A stretch of 57,026 nucleotides of DNA from Thermoplasmatota archaeon (GTDB lineage Archaea > Thermoplasmatota > Penumbrarchaeia > JANQNL01): positions 1-57,026 of the forward strand of contig JANQNL010000143.1 of assembly GCA_028279585.1 (NCBI GenBank), given 5' to 3'. Below the pieces are notes generated by a model. It had not been told where the DNA came from. It worked only from the letters and a program-made list of their open reading frames with translations, and did no database searches. The translations under genes and the position numbers were made by a program. Numbering within the stretch: position 1 is the first letter of the stretch; each line of letters starts with the position of its first letter. This document shows, piece by piece, positions 1 through 10,900 of this stretch.

Positions 1-3000
1 GTTCCCATCAATGACACCGTTGTCGTTGATGTCATCCTCTGGGTCGTAGGATGCTGAAGCGTCGAAGGTCACTTCGACCTCGCCGTCCTCATCAACGCTC
101 GGCCTGTCTGGAGAGAAGATGAAGTCTGGTATAGGTGGAAGGTTCGTGCCCTCGATGGTGACCTGCATCTCGTCAGTGTCCCAGGCGAATCCATCGGACA
201 GGTTCAGGGTAACGTTGAAGACACCAGCCTCTGTGTAGACATGGGTGATGGTCAGGGACGGAGTGACCTGGTTTGTGCCATCACCGAAGTCCCACCGGAA
301 GGTGAAGTTGACCTCATCGCCCTCGTCCTCGTCAGTGCAGTTTGCTGCATCGAACGTCACCAGCTGGTTCATTTGATCGGTGATGTCCTCTGGACAGACA
401 GCCACTGGAGGTGTGTTGATCCTGAACTCCGCAACATCCGATGATGTGTGGTTCGACTTGGAGCCATCGTTGACATACAGCCTTATTGAATACCTACCCG
501 CGTCAGCGAAGGTCCTGTTGAAGTAGATGCCATTGCCCTCGATGGTGCCATCGTCATCCAGGTCCCATTGGTATGTAAGGTTGGTATCGGATGGGTCTGC
601 ATCGGAGGACATTCCAGCGTAGAACGAGATGGTCTCGCCCTTGTTCACAGGGTCGTAGTCTCCAGCCTCTGCAACAGGAGCTCGATTGTAGACCTCGATG
701 TTAACGTTGGCAGACACATTATGTCCCATTCCATCATCCACATACAGTGTGATCTTATGATGACCCTCCTCGAGATTCGTGCTGAAGGCTTCATAGGATG
801 TTCCAACTCCAGTGTTGAACACACCAGAGATGTTGGACTCCCAGGTGAACTTGAGCGTATCACCATCTGGGTCGGAGCTTGTGGACGCATCGAACCCCAC
901 GAGCTGGTCCTTCAGGAACCGCCTGCCGGGCTGTGGATAGGAGAGATTGACCACAGGTGGATCGTTGGCTACACCCTGCAGGATGGTAAGCTCGATGGTA
1001 GCTGAAGCGTTGGAGTTCATTCCGTTGTTATCAGAAACGTTCAGTGTGATGGTGTGGATACCCACGGGCAAGGATGTGTTCAGCTCGATACCAGTGCCGA
1101 TCTCTGCGTAGGTCTCGTTGGTGCCTGTCCTATTGGAGTACCACGTGTATTCCAGTGTGTTGTTATCTGGATCACTGGACTGGTTCGCGTTGAAGATGAT
1201 GTGATCTGTGTTGTTGAACGTTGCCTGGTCGTCAGGTGAGACGATAACAGCTGTTGGGGCCCTGTTCTGGATGACCTCGATCCATACGTAGTCAAGCTCG
1301 GAGGTCTTGGTCCCAGTGCTGTTGGTATCTGTCACCTGCAGCGTGATGTTGTAGGTTCCAGGCTTGGTCGGTGTGAACGTCGGTGATGCCGAGTTCTCGT
1401 TGGTGAACGTCACAGAGACATTGTAGGTGGCGTTGTTGGTGCAGTTCCAGTCGTATGTCAGACCATCGCCATCTGGGTCGTAGGAGTCCGTCCCGTTCAA
1501 GGTCACTGTATCGTTCACAGTCACCGTCTGGTTCGCACCGCACACGGCCACTGGTGGGGTGTTGTTGGTTGGTGGAACACCACCGGTATCGTTGACGGTG
1601 ATGGTCACAACGGTGTAGTCCCAGCCACCGATGTTATCGGTGACCGTGAAGTTAACAACATACACACCAACGTCACCATCGGCGGTCACCCAGCTCACAG
1701 CTCCAGAGCTTGTGTTCAGGGTAAGCATCGTGCCGTTGGTGCCGTAGGTCAGAACGTCCACAGGGTTGGTGTCAGTGTCCGTTCCGTTGAGCTGAAGATT
1801 GAGGGTGTCGCCCTCGTCCAGGTAGACCGGGCCAATGCCCTCGAGCTCCGGTGGAGTGTTGATTATCACAAGGACATGCTCTGTTACCACGGAGGTCTCG
1901 TTGTCCGCGTCCTCTGCGTAGATGTCAACATCGTATGGGTGGTAGCCAGAGCCATACTCAAGATCGAACGTGATGTTGTAGTAGTTATTGGTCGTGATGT
2001 GGTCATTGACCAAGACGCCGCCTGTCTCGTTGGTGATGGTGATATGATACTGCACAGCCGTTCCATCTGGGTCCACACAAGGGGACCACGTGATGTTCGG
2101 CTGGAGGTGGTGCGACTGCGACGGTGTCACGTTGGCAGGGGCGTTCGGTCCGCGTGTTCCCTGCATGGTGATGACGATGTGAGTCCCACCGCTCTTGAGG
2201 TAGTTGGTGTTGACGGTTACGACCTTGAAGGAGTCTCCGTAGCCATCTGCGGATGCTGTGAAGTTATGTGGCGTAAGGTCGGTCTTCTCTGGTATGATGA
2301 GTCCCCAGTCAGCTCCATCTTTGTCGTTGTTGTTGTCCTGGATGGAGTACTGGTCCACGATCCTGCCCATGACATAACCCTGGTCGTCGGTGGTCTTGTT
2401 GATCACCATGTTGCTTCCCTTGTCGTATACCTTGAGGGATGCTCCAGACACTGGGTTGAACGATGGGTCGATGACCTTGACGTCAACCCACCAAGCATAG
2501 AAGAACTTGGATGTTGGCTCGGACAGGTAAATGTCCGTCACAGCAGGTATCGTATTATCGATGGACCTTGGGTTGGACACGGAGAGGTAGAAGTGCTTCG
2601 TGTTCGATGAACTGAAGGTCGAGTTCGCTATGACCGGTGACGAGGACGTCATGTAGATACTGTGGTTGTTGTCGTTGAAAGTGCAGTCCTCGACCCTTGG
2701 ATTGGTTGTGAACGTCTCGATACCACGGTTGTTGCCTTCGAATAGACAGCCCTCTATCCAGACATCGGAGTTCGAGAACACATAGATGCCACGGCCGTAG
2801 TTGCCGTAGAGTTCTGTATTTATGATGATCGGAGTGGCTGTGGATGTGTAGATACCATCGATTGCGCTCAAGGACACGTTGGTGCCGTTTACCATTCCAG
2901 CGGCGTTATCGAAGTAGATGCCGTATGGATTGTTCTTGATCATGTTCCCAGCACCGATGAGCGGCTCTGCGCTGTTGGACACTGTCACACCTCGGAGGGT

Positions 3001-5574
3001 GTTGTTGTGGATCATGTTGTGCTCCAGGGTCGGGTCCGCCTTGTTGATGGCAACACCGTACCTGTTGTTGTGGATGAAGTTACCAGACACAACGGGGAAG
3101 GTAGTATCTGAACTGGAGCCTGCGAACACGATACCATCTTGGTCGTTGTTGTAGACGTCGTTGATCTGGACCTTGGCGTTCGAGCTTCCTGCGAAGTAGA
3201 TGCCGTGGAAGTCGTTGTCGTAGATGTCGTTGCCAAAGATCGTGGATGATGACGAGTCCACATAGATGCCGTTCCCACCGTTCTGGTAGACGTAGTTGTT
3301 CTTGACGAACGGTGAGGAGGATATCAAGTGGATACCATTCCCAGCGTTCTGGTAGATCTCATTGAACAGCACCGTGCCAAAGCACTGGGTCTTCATGTAG
3401 ACACCGACGGATGCGGTCTTGAGGTCGTTATTGTAAAGGTATGGAGAAGCGAACGAGTTCGCATGGACCGCGTAGTTGGATGTTGTGATAGTGGAGTTGG
3501 TCACAGATGGTGCGGAGTAGTAGCAGTAAACACCATCGCCGTTTGCGGATACAGGTATCCAGCACTCGTCCAGGCTCACGTTGTCATTGTATATCTCAAC
3601 ACCTGCGTCGGAGTAGTTGATGACGGTGTTGTAGAGCATTGCCTTGCCATAGATCTCGAACACGTATGGTGAGGATGTGGAGTTGAACCTATTGAAGATT
3701 GAGCTGTTGCGCATCACGAGGTAGCCGCCGTTCTCGACGGTTATCTTGAACTTCTTGGCTGACGTCGACTGAAGCTCTAAACTGACGTTTTCGAGTATGA
3801 GGGTGCCACCGTTGCGGATGGTGAGGTTTCCGAGCCAATTGCCACCATCAGGTTTGACGAAGTTCTCGTCCAGGTGGGTGTTGTTCTTCGTGAGGTATTC
3901 GGAGGTGTTGACGATCCAGTCACCTGGTGGGGTTGGTTGGTTCGGTGCGAACACGACCTCATAGAGCTGGCTCTGGGTGATGAAGATGGTCGAGTTGTCA
4001 TACTGGCCCCAGTTGCTGACCTCTACGTGATATGGATTGAAGGTGTAGGTGGAGTTGCGTCCAAGCACGTAGTCTGGTGCCCAGAAGTCATCTATCCTAC
4101 CCATGGTGTTGGTGGTTCCGGACATTACCTGGGTCGAGTCCTTGGCGAAGAGCTTTACGTTCGCACCGTTGATGGCTGTGCCTGTGGGGCTCTTGACTTT
4201 GAGGTCAACGAACCACTCCACACGAAGCTGGGAATCGTAAGTGTCGATCATGACACTATCAGGGTCGAAGGAGGTGTTCATCGATCTTACAAGCCCCGAC
4301 ATGTTCAGGATGATGTCATATCCATCATTGGAGAGAGTGTTGTTCTCCAACATGACCCCAGAACACTCTGAAATGTTCAAACCGATATCATTGTCTTTGA
4401 AAGTGTTCATAACCAGCTTGGCGTTGTCAGCATCGAACATGTACGTCCCGTAGTAGGTGTCCTCGATGGTGTTCTCCTTGATCAATGCACTATCTGTGGA
4501 GCCGATGTACATACCAAGGCCCTCACAATCGGAGATCGTATTATTAATGACCGCAAGGTCCTGACAATCATATGAGATGAACGGATAGATCCAGTCACCC
4601 TGCTGTGTAGCATTGATGTATCTTATCACGTTGTTTTTGAAGGTCAGATCAGAGGAGAATATATAGACCACGTTGCTCCATCGACCGATGGAACCGATCA
4701 TTGAATTATTCTCGATGGATACGGTGGAAAGATCTGTATAGATGCAGTTGCCAACATCCCTGAACGCGTTATCCTCGATCGACAGAGTGCCGCTTGTGGC
4801 CGTTATTGCAGTCTGATATACACGATGGAAATAATTATTGATGATAGAGGTTCCATCTTCGGGCCTCACCATGTAGATGGCATATGATCCTCTATCGAAG
4901 GAGTTGTCATCCACAATCGGTGCAGAGTCGGTTGCCAGTATTCCCATGAAACCTGATTGGAAATGGTTGTCCTTCAGAACAGCGTCGGAATTGTTGAGGA
5001 ATACCTGTGCAACCTCGCAAAAGACAAATGAACAGTTCGAGATAGAGACCTGGTTCGTTCCGAATACCTGGATCCCACTTGGTTCGAGGGGGTTCCAAAT
5101 CGGACCGGTAGTATCTCCCCACAGATAACTGAAATCTGTATTGTCCGCGGTCAATTTACCATAGACCTCGAACTTGAAGTAATGCGCAACCATTGGAGTG
5201 CCTGTGGCAAAGTATTCGGTCACATTGCAGTTGTTGAGAATCAGCGTACCCCCTGACCGGACATATATGCCGAACGGGGTTGCATGCGATAGACTATTGA
5301 CCTCGAGCTTTACAGAGTTCAGAGTCAACTTTCCTCCGTTCTCTACCACAAGATTACCGTTGAGACGGATGGTCTTTGAACTATGGGTTATGCTGTCACC
5401 GTTCTGGATAGTCCAATTCCCGATGGTCAACCAAACGTTGGTAAGAGGGTTCTCGACTGGACCACCCGTCTCGGCCTCTACCTCCATATCGGGGACAACG
5501 AGGGTTAGGACTCCCACACTAATCATGATCAGAAACATAACCACGGCAACACTACGCTCGAGGCTGGATATCAT
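1..5574 (-). CDS. Giant exported beta-helix (NosD-like) and PKD-repeat surface protein, C-terminus outside window
   Basis: The minus frame is open from 5574 to the window edge (at least 1858 codons); I checked it codon by codon for stops. ATG 5574 is preceded by an AAGGTG-type ribosome binding site and followed by a signal peptide (hydrophobic VAVVMFLIMISVGVLTLVV); GTG codons at 5583, 5601 and 5613 are alternatives before the stop at 5662-5664. In order: a right-handed beta-helix (about residues 40-440, repeats such as I-x-N-N-x-F/I), a Gly/Ala-rich beta-sandwich (about 450-520), a second beta-helix (about 600-980), another carboxypeptidase-regulatory-like domain (about 1020-1110), a fibronectin-like domain, a cadherin-like domain (about 1240-1330), then six PKD-like repeats each starting N-x-PPV or NRAPV, the last cut by the window end. 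Family knowledge: such proteins are extracellular adhesins or polysaccharide-binding scaffolds. Any membrane anchor or sorting signal is not visible. No enzymatic motif was seen. Confidence 0.9.
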   Translation of the reverse strand, partial: MISSLERSVAVVMFLIMISVGVLTLVVPDMEVEAETGGPVENPLTNVWLTIGNWTIQNGDSITHSSKTIRLNGNLVVENGGKLTLNSVKLEVNSLSHATPFGIYVRSGGTLILNNCNVTEYFATGTPMVAHYFKFEVYGKLTADNTDFSYLWGDTTGPIWNPLEPSGIQVFGTNQVSISNCSFVFCEVAQVFLNNSDAVLKDNHFQSGFMGILATDSAPIVDDNSFDRGSYAIYMVRPEDGTSIINNYFHRVYQTAITATSGTLSIEDNAFRDVGNCIYTDLSTVSIENNSMIGSIGRWSNVVYIFSSDLTFKNNVIRYINATQQGDWIYPFISYDCQDLAVINNTISDCEGLGMYIGSTDSALIKENTIEDTYYGTYMFDADNAKLVMNTFKDNDIGLNISECSGVMLENNTLSNDGYDIILNMSGLVRSMNTSFDPDSVMIDTYDSQLRVEWFVDLKVKSPTGTAINGANVKLFAKDSTQVMSGTTNTMGRIDDFWAPDYVLGRNSTYTFNPYHVEVSNWGQYDNSTIFITQSQLYEVVFAPNQPTPPGDWIVNTSEYLTKNNTHLDENFVKPDGGNWLGNLTIRNGGTLILENVSLELQSTSAKKFKITVENGGYLVMRNSSIFNRFNSTSSPYVFEIYGKAMLYNTVINYSDAGVEIYNDNVSLDECWIPVSANGDGVYCYYSAPSVTNSTITTSNYAVHANSFASPYLYNNDLKTASVGVYMKTQCFGTVLFNEIYQNAGNGIHLISSSPFVKNNYVYQNGGNGIYVDSSSSTIFGNDIYDNDFHGIYFAGSSNAKVQINDVYNNDQDGIVFAGSSSDTTFPVVSGNFIHNNRYGVAINKADPTLEHNMIHNNTLRGVTVSNSAEPLIGAGNMIKNNPYGIYFDNAAGMVNGTNVSLSAIDGIYTSTATPIIINTELYGNYGRGIYVFSNSDVWIEGCLFEGNNRGIETFTTNPRVEDCTFNDNNHSIYMTSSSPVIANSTFSSSNTKHFYLSVSNPRSIDNTIPAVTDIYLSEPTSKFFYAWWVDVKVIDPSFNPVSGASLKVYDKGSNMVINKTTDDQGYVMGRIVDQYSIQDNNNDKDGADWGLIIPEKTDLTPHNFTASADGYGDSFKVVTVNTNYLKSGGTHIVITMQGTRGPNAPANVTPSQSHHLQPNITWSPCVDPDGTAVQYHITITNETGGVLVNDHITTNNYYNITFDLEYGSGYHPYDVDIYAEDADNETSVVTEHVLVIINTPPELEGIGPVYLDEGDTLNLQLNGTDTDTNPVDVLTYGTNGTMLTLNTSSGAVSWVTADGDVGVYVVNFTVTDNIGGWDYTVVTITVNDTGGVPPTNNTPPVAVCGANQTVTVNDTVTLNGTDSYDPDGDGLTYDWNCTNNATYNVSVTFTNENSASPTFTPTKPGTYNITLQVTDTNSTGTKTSELDYVWIEVIQNRAPTAVIVSPDDQATFNNTDHIIFNANQSSDPDNNTLEYTWYSNRTGTNETYAEIGTGIELNTSLPVGIHTITLNVSDNNGMNSNASATIELTILQGVANDPPVVNLSYPQPGRRFLKDQLVGFDASTSSDPDGDTLKFTWESNISGVFNTGVGTSYEAFSTNLEEGHHKITLYVDDGMGHNVSANVNIEVYNRAPVAEAGDYDPVNKGETISFYAGMSSDADPSDTNLTYQWDLDDDGTIEGNGIYFNRTFADAGRYSIRLYVNDGSKSNHTSSDVAEFRINTPPVAVCPEDITDQMNQLVTFDAANCTDEDEGDEVNFTFRWDFGDGTNQVTPSLTITHVYTEAGVFNVTLNLSDGFAWDTDEMQVTIEGTNLPPIPDFIFSPDRPSVDEDGEVEVTFDASASYDPEDDINDNGVIDGN

Positions 5575-5640
5575 CAGACGCACCTTCGACCTGATTACCA
5601 CCCCAACACCCACAGGCGATGTCGGAGTGAATGATGGAAT

Positions 5641-5707
5641 ACCCTCTGGCCAGTAAGACTGTCAGAGGGTTCGCCGTGGCATAATATTGTAATTGCTATA
5701 AACATTT
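5641..5707 (-). promoter_or_regulatory. Promoter and leader hairpin of the giant beta-helix/PKD gene
   Basis: On the minus strand a TATA-like GTTTATAGC lies at 5703-5695, giving an expected transcription start near 5670. An exact 8-bp inverted repeat, ACCCTCTG at 5641-5648 and CAGAGGGT at 5663-5670, would form a hairpin at the very 5' end of the mRNA. It could be a leader structure or an operator; the sequence does not say which. Confidence 0.4.
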
Positions 5708-5775
5708 TGGTTTTCGTTAACATACTAGGTAAATAGGCAGAATAGGTCTGGCCAATATGGAACGAGAGTGCCTGA

Positions 5776-7248
5776 TCAAGGTCTGTCCATGTGTTCCATG
5801 AACACCTGGTATGCTCTGTACGCCTCGTAAAGGTCTGTGACCGCTATGACCTCGAAGATGGAGTGCATAGCAAGCATCGGGACCCCTGAATCGATGACGT
5901 CCATGTCGTAGACAGCAAGGAACTTAGCAACCGTTCCCCCGCCACCTTCGTCGACCTTGCCAGATTCCTGAGGCTGCCACCTGACCTCGTGCTCGTTGAA
6001 CACCCTCCGGACCATTCCGACATATTCTGCACTGGCATCGTTCGCCCGGGCCTTCCCCCTCGCTCCAGTATACTTGGTCATGGTTATACCGTAATGGAGC
6101 TTTGCAGCGTTCGACGGTTCCTGGACTCCAGGAAAGATCGGGTTGATGGCTGACTTGACGTCTGTTGAGAGACAATTGGAGTTGGCTAAAGCCTTCCTGA
6201 GCTTCCACTCTGGGAAGTCTGGATCGATCCTCTCAAGGATCAGCGAGATGGAGTTTGGCACGAAAGCGGACTGTGCAGCGGTCGGTCCCTCGGAACCGAT
6301 CTCCTCCTTGTCGAACAGGAATATGACGCTGGTCCGCTTCGGGGTCTTGAGCTGCATCAAGGCCTGGGCTGCTGCGTAGGCTGATACCTTGTCGTCCTGG
6401 CCCCAGCAGCCGATGAGCATCTTGTCGAAACCGATGTATCTGGCCTTGCCCGCTGGGACGAACTGGAGCTCTGCAGAGACCAGGTCCTCCTCGGTGATGT
6501 CATACTTTTCCTTGAGATGCTGGAGGATGGCGTTCTTGGTGCCTTCCTTCTCGGCCTTCGGGTCTGGAACCGAGCCTAACAGGACAAGCAGTTCCTCGCC
6601 TCGGATGCCATACGGAAGCTTCCTGTCATACTGCTTCTTTTTTGCAAGGTGGGGGAGGAGGTCTGGTATGGTGAACACCGGGTCCTTCTCGTCCTCGCCG
6701 ATGGAGATGTCGACCTTGGTTCCGTTTCCCCTTACCACCACACCATGAAGTGCCAATGGAATGGATGCCCACTGGTACTTCTTGATCCCGCCGTAGTAGT
6801 GGGTCCTGAGCATGGAAAGCTGTGTGTCCTTGTCCTCGAAAAGCGGATTCTGCTTGAGGTCGAGACGTGGTGAGTCCAAGTGAGCTGCGATGATGTTGAG
6901 GCCTTTCTCTATTGGATCTTCGCCGACAACGAATGCGGCGATCGCCTTGCCCCTATTGTTCACATAGAACCTGGAGCCTGGCTTGACGCTTGGTTTCCTG
7001 CCCTTGGTGGGAACCCCAAGCTGCTTGAACTTGTTGGCTTCAAGGATCGCTATGAGATGGTCGCAAGCCTGCCTTTCGGTCTTGGCAGTTGAGAGGAACT
7101 CAAGATAACCTTCAGCGAACTCGTGCATCACTTCCAGGTCCTGCTCCTTTTCAGGGACCTTTTTGAAGTAAGACCTCTTTGAAAATGCAAGCTTCTTTTC
7201 CAGAGCCGAGCCCTTCTGCTTCTTTGCAGCTGCTTTCTTACGTGGCAT
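5776..7248 (-). CDS. M18-family metalloaminopeptidase (aspartyl aminopeptidase-like)
   Basis: Cytosolic zinc aminopeptidase of 490 aa, the usual length for family M18. Visible motifs are AAHLDSPRLD around residues 121-130 (metal ligand His123), the CWGQDDK block with the bridging Asp, the FLFDKEEIGSEG block with the catalytic Glu pair, and the C-terminal DSGVPMLAMHSIFE block with the last His ligand. There is no signal peptide; the N-terminus is Lys-rich. Family knowledge: it removes N-terminal, often acidic, residues from peptides and forms dodecamers. It lies 37 bp downstream of a small unknown gene on the same strand, probably one transcript. It fits the peptide-catabolic theme set by the secreted peptidases and histidine ammonia-lyase in this window. 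Confidence 0.93.
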   Translation of the reverse strand: MPRKKAAAKKQKGSALEKKLAFSKRSYFKKVPEKEQDLEVMHEFAEGYLEFLSTAKTERQACDHLIAILEANKFKQLGVPTKGRKPSVKPGSRFYVNNRGKAIAAFVVGEDPIEKGLNIIAAHLDSPRLDLKQNPLFEDKDTQLSMLRTHYYGGIKKYQWASIPLALHGVVVRGNGTKVDISIGEDEKDPVFTIPDLLPHLAKKKQYDRKLPYGIRGEELLVLLGSVPDPKAEKEGTKNAILQHLKEKYDITEEDLVSAELQFVPAGKARYIGFDKMLIGCWGQDDKVSAYAAAQALMQLKTPKRTSVIFLFDKEEIGSEGPTAAQSAFVPNSISLILERIDPDFPEWKLRKALANSNCLSTDVKSAINPIFPGVQEPSNAAKLHYGITMTKYTGARGKARANDASAEYVGMVRRVFNEHEVRWQPQESGKVDEGGGGTVAKFLAVYDMDVIDSGVPMLAMHSIFEVIAVTDLYEAYRAYQVFMEHMDRP

Positions 7249-7285
7249 GGGTGTTCCCCCCCGAAGCTGCAGTGTGCATTATGGC

Positions 7286-7783
7286 CTACTGCAGGTTCTC
7301 TCTCTTCTTCCAGGACCTATCTCTGAGGTCTGCGATGATCTGTAGCGGGAGGTCCTCAGGCCTTGCCTGGAGCTTTGGTGGGCTCGGTGCCTGGGACAAT
7401 GGTCCCTTCTCATCGATGCCAATGTGTAACGGCATTGGCTGTGGGGCTGCAGGTATGTTCCTTGACAGTCCCATCTGTCTGTTGGTCTCCAGCCCTTTGC
7501 CGGATAGCAGGTCCTTGCTGGTCTGTTCTGAGAAGTTGTTGATGACGTCCTGGGCGACCTTGCGCTCGTTGTCTGGAAGCCCGAGCTGAAGGATGTATTC
7601 TGTGACTATGTCACGGCCGAACCTGTCGCAGAGGAATCCCCAGAATGCCTCGCGGTCGAACTCTTCAGGGAATCCGGCCTCGGCGTTAAGTGCTGTGGGT
7701 CCTGGTCTGGGTACGGCTCCTTCGGGCCAGTCGAGGTTCTCTTCCTCGTCTTCGTCCTGGGTGTCATCAAGTTTTCGGTGCAT
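7286..7783 (-). CDS. Hypothetical acidic protein upstream of M18 aminopeptidase
   Basis: 165 aa, not recognised. The first 20 residues are very acidic (QDEDEEENLDW), a middle segment (about 45-95) looks helical and globular (EFDREAFWGFLCDRFGRD), and the C-terminal third is Pro/Gln-rich with a basic tail (DLRDRSWKKRENLQ). No signal peptide or membrane segment. ATG 7783 has GGGAAGG about 5 nt upstream and an AT-rich CCATTTAATGG further up that may serve as its TATA box. It is probably co-transcribed with the M18 peptidase gene. Codon use matches its neighbours, so I regard it as real, but no function can be given. Confidence 0.75.
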   Translation of the reverse strand: MHRKLDDTQDEDEEENLDWPEGAVPRPGPTALNAEAGFPEEFDREAFWGFLCDRFGRDIVTEYILQLGLPDNERKVAQDVINNFSEQTSKDLLSGKGLETNRQMGLSRNIPAAPQPMPLHIGIDEKGPLSQAPSPPKLQARPEDLPLQIIADLRDRSWKKRENLQ

Positions 7784-7805
7784 GGACCTTCCCGGGGGGC
7801 CATTA

Positions 7806-7922
7806 AATGGGAGATTAATCTAATTTTGGGTGAATTGTCTGCAGTGGAGCCCGCCCGCCACCTCCCCGCCCAACGCTCGCTCGCGCTAAGTTGAGCGGAG
7901 TGTTGTGGTGGGGGGAATGGGT
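7806..7922 (-). terminator. GC-rich hairpin region between two minus-strand genes
   Basis: The 139 bp between the winged-helix membrane gene and the next gene hold a GC-rich imperfect inverted repeat (CCACCTCCCC and CGCTC on one side, GAGCG and GGTGGGGGG on the other, roughly 7858-7918). It follows the stop codon of the 1386-aa gene, so a 3'-end or terminator structure is likely. There is no strong T-run beside it. Confidence 0.35.
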
Positions 7923-10900
7923 TTACGTATTCTCGGCGGGTTGGTAGTAAGTATTCCTGCCCTTCTTGTGATACGTGATCAACCCAGCGTTCGCAAGACC
8001 CTTGGTGTGGTAGTTGACCACCTGCCTGGAAAGGTCCAGGTCCGTGCAGATCTCGTTCCGGCTGATACCAGGCTTATCGACGATGGCGTTGAGGATGGAC
8101 TCCTGCGTGGAGACAGGCACCTTGGACATATCGATCTTCATCCGGGTCGGATAATATCTCTTGTAGATGCCGTCCTTTTTAGACATGATGAGGTCGTTGT
8201 CCTCCAAGATCTTCAGGTGATACGCCAGTGTTCCGTTCCTGAGCCTCAACTTCTTCTTTATCGAACTGTAGTGATCACCAGGGTTCGCGATTATGTAACC
8301 ACGAATGAGACCACGGACCTCATGGTCGATGACCTTCTTCTGCGAAAGCTTGGTGTAAAGCGTGATTATCAGCGTTACCATGAACACAAAGCCTATCTCG
8401 GTGGCCAGGATAAAGAACAACCCGCCCATGGCAATGAAGCCGAGACCGAACAGGATAGGTGGGCCGATGAGGACCAATGGATATCCCGTGTTCGTGTTGG
8501 TGTTCGAAAGCTGTGACTCGTCCCAGGTCTCTGGGTCGAACGGCGCAGGGTCTTCGTTGTCTCCCCTACCATCACCATCCGTGTCCACAGACTCGTCAGG
8601 GTTGTATGGGAACTCGTCCGCGTTGTCACCCACACCGTCAAGGTCCAGGTCGGACCACTCGTAGGGGTCGGATGGGAACATGTCAACGATGTCGTTGATA
8701 CCATCACCATCAGTGTCCGTACCCTCGGTAGGCAATGGTGTGTTGCGGATGAAGATCGCTCTATAATCGTAAGTGGCAGTGCCCCGGTCATCAACGACCT
8801 TGGCCTTGATGAGATACATCCCATCCTCCATTCCCCGGGTGTCCAGGGTGTATCCCCACGAGTCTGTCCCCTCAAGGTCCACCCAATCGTTGCCCCCGAC
8901 CTTGATGCTCACGGAGAAGGAGCTGTCAGGGTCGTAGGCGTTGCCTGCGATGACCATGAGTCCAGAGATGTTCTGTCCGGTCCGGAGCGTCGTGATGACA
9001 ATGCTCGGTGCATCGTTGACAGCGTTCACAACAACATGGATGAGCCCCATGTCCGATCCCAAAGCATCGTCGGTGGCAGTGAAGACAAGGTCGCCCTCAC
9101 CATTGAAGTTCGGAGTGATGCTCTCCAGGTAAAGCCACGGAGCGCCTTCTACCATGAGGATGCTGAAGGTCGCCTCACCCTGGAGCTCGGAACCGTCCGC
9201 ATGTGAGAGGCTGAAGTGCATGGAACTGATCGTGGAGTCACAATCCACGATGTGAGGTGAAAGGTCCATGATAAGACCTGGCTGCTGGTCCTCTGAAAGG
9301 TGAACTGGAGGTATTGCCATGATCCATGGGCCATCGTTCAGGTTCGTAACTGTAACAAGCAAGGTCACTGACTCACCAGATATCGGAAGGGAATCAGAGC
9401 AGGTCACGGTCAGTGGTGCCTTGTATACCGAGAAGTTCGTAGCTGGTGTCAATGTCAGGATGCCGTTGGTCAGGTCCAACTCTAACTTCTCCTGGACCTC
9501 TGCAGCATCAAGTCCTGCCCCCTCAAGGTCCCCATACTCCACATCGAAGTAGAGCTGGTCACCCTCAGGGTCTGCGAACATTTCCAGGTCCGTAAGCAAC
9601 GCTGCCCACTCGGTCTCCTCCTCGAACATGATGTCCTTGGTGGACAGCATCGCACGGGGCTTATCGTTGACGTTGTCCACATCAACCGTCACATTGAAGG
9701 TTGACGTGCCACCGTCCCCATCAAGGGTTGTTACCTTGAAACCGAACTTGCCGTAGTAATCTGTGGAACCTGAAAGATCGATCTCGAGATATCGATTATC
9801 AGAGAGCTTGACCTCGGATGCAACTGGTATGTTGTCCAGGCCGTTGAGCGAATAAAGGACAAGGTATGATGGGTCCCTGTCGTCCTCGAACTTTGTCCAC
9901 AGGTCAAGACCCTGACCGTTGTCGGACTCCTCGTCCATCTGGATGGTCAGCTCCTCTGCTCCATCCTGGAGCTCGGGTGGGAAATTGTAGATGAGCTCTT
10001 CTATGGAAAGCTCCACAGCTCCTTTGGTCTCACCGCTTACGACCAGGAACACCCTTGTGCCCTGGTTTTCGATGACGGAGTTCACATCGTCTATGAGGCT
10101 CGGGCCGTTCTCACCAATGGTGAGGTTGGCAGAGAACTCGATCTCGAGGCTTGTGAGAACTACACCTCGACCCTCATTGGCCTGAATGGCAAGCTCCACA
10201 TCTTCGAAGTGATTACCATATCCATCTGAATGTGCCCAAGGTGCCAGGGTGTCAGAGTCATGCTCTGCCATGGCATCGGCCAGGGCGGTCTTTAGCTGGG
10301 CAGTGACGTCAAGGTCAATGTCTGAACCGAGCCCAAGGCTTCCAGCATTGGAGTAGATCGATGCTCCATCTATCGTGATGTTGAGGTCGTCAGGGACCGC
10401 GTAGGTCTCTGTGACCCAACCAGCATTACCGACACTTGTGTCGGCGAAAAGTGTTGTGTATGTCCCATCACCATCAAGGTCACACCTTGTGGCAAAGGAG
10501 GTGGAAGCACCATTGTTGAGAGAACGGGCTCCGGACCAAGGTCCGAGGGTTCCGATGTCTGGCTCAAGGAAGGTGCTCATGGTCCCGTTGGAGGATGTCT
10601 TGACGTCGATGGTCACGAAGCCGTCACCATCAAGGTCGCTGACCTCAAGGCCGTCCACGCCCCAGACGTTCTTGGTCACGAGATGATCGTCCCAATATCC
10701 TGAACCCGAGTCCTTTGCCCAGTGAACCTCGCCACGGGACTTGATGTAGTAGACCGACTCCAGCTTGCCATCACCGTCGATGTCATAGGCCGTCATGGCC
10801 GAGATGGCACCAGTGTTCGTGATGACGGTGCCGTTGAAAGTGAGTCCTGAGGAACCGTTGTAAGGTGTATATTCCTTGATGTGGCCATAGGTCCCTTCAT

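Noticed and set aside
568-4371. Long plus-strand ORFs opposite the giant beta-helix/PKD gene (for example 1876-2610 and 3874-4371)
   Set aside because: The minus frame is continuously open for more than 1850 codons with clear domains; the opposite frames are antisense shadows caused by biased codons.
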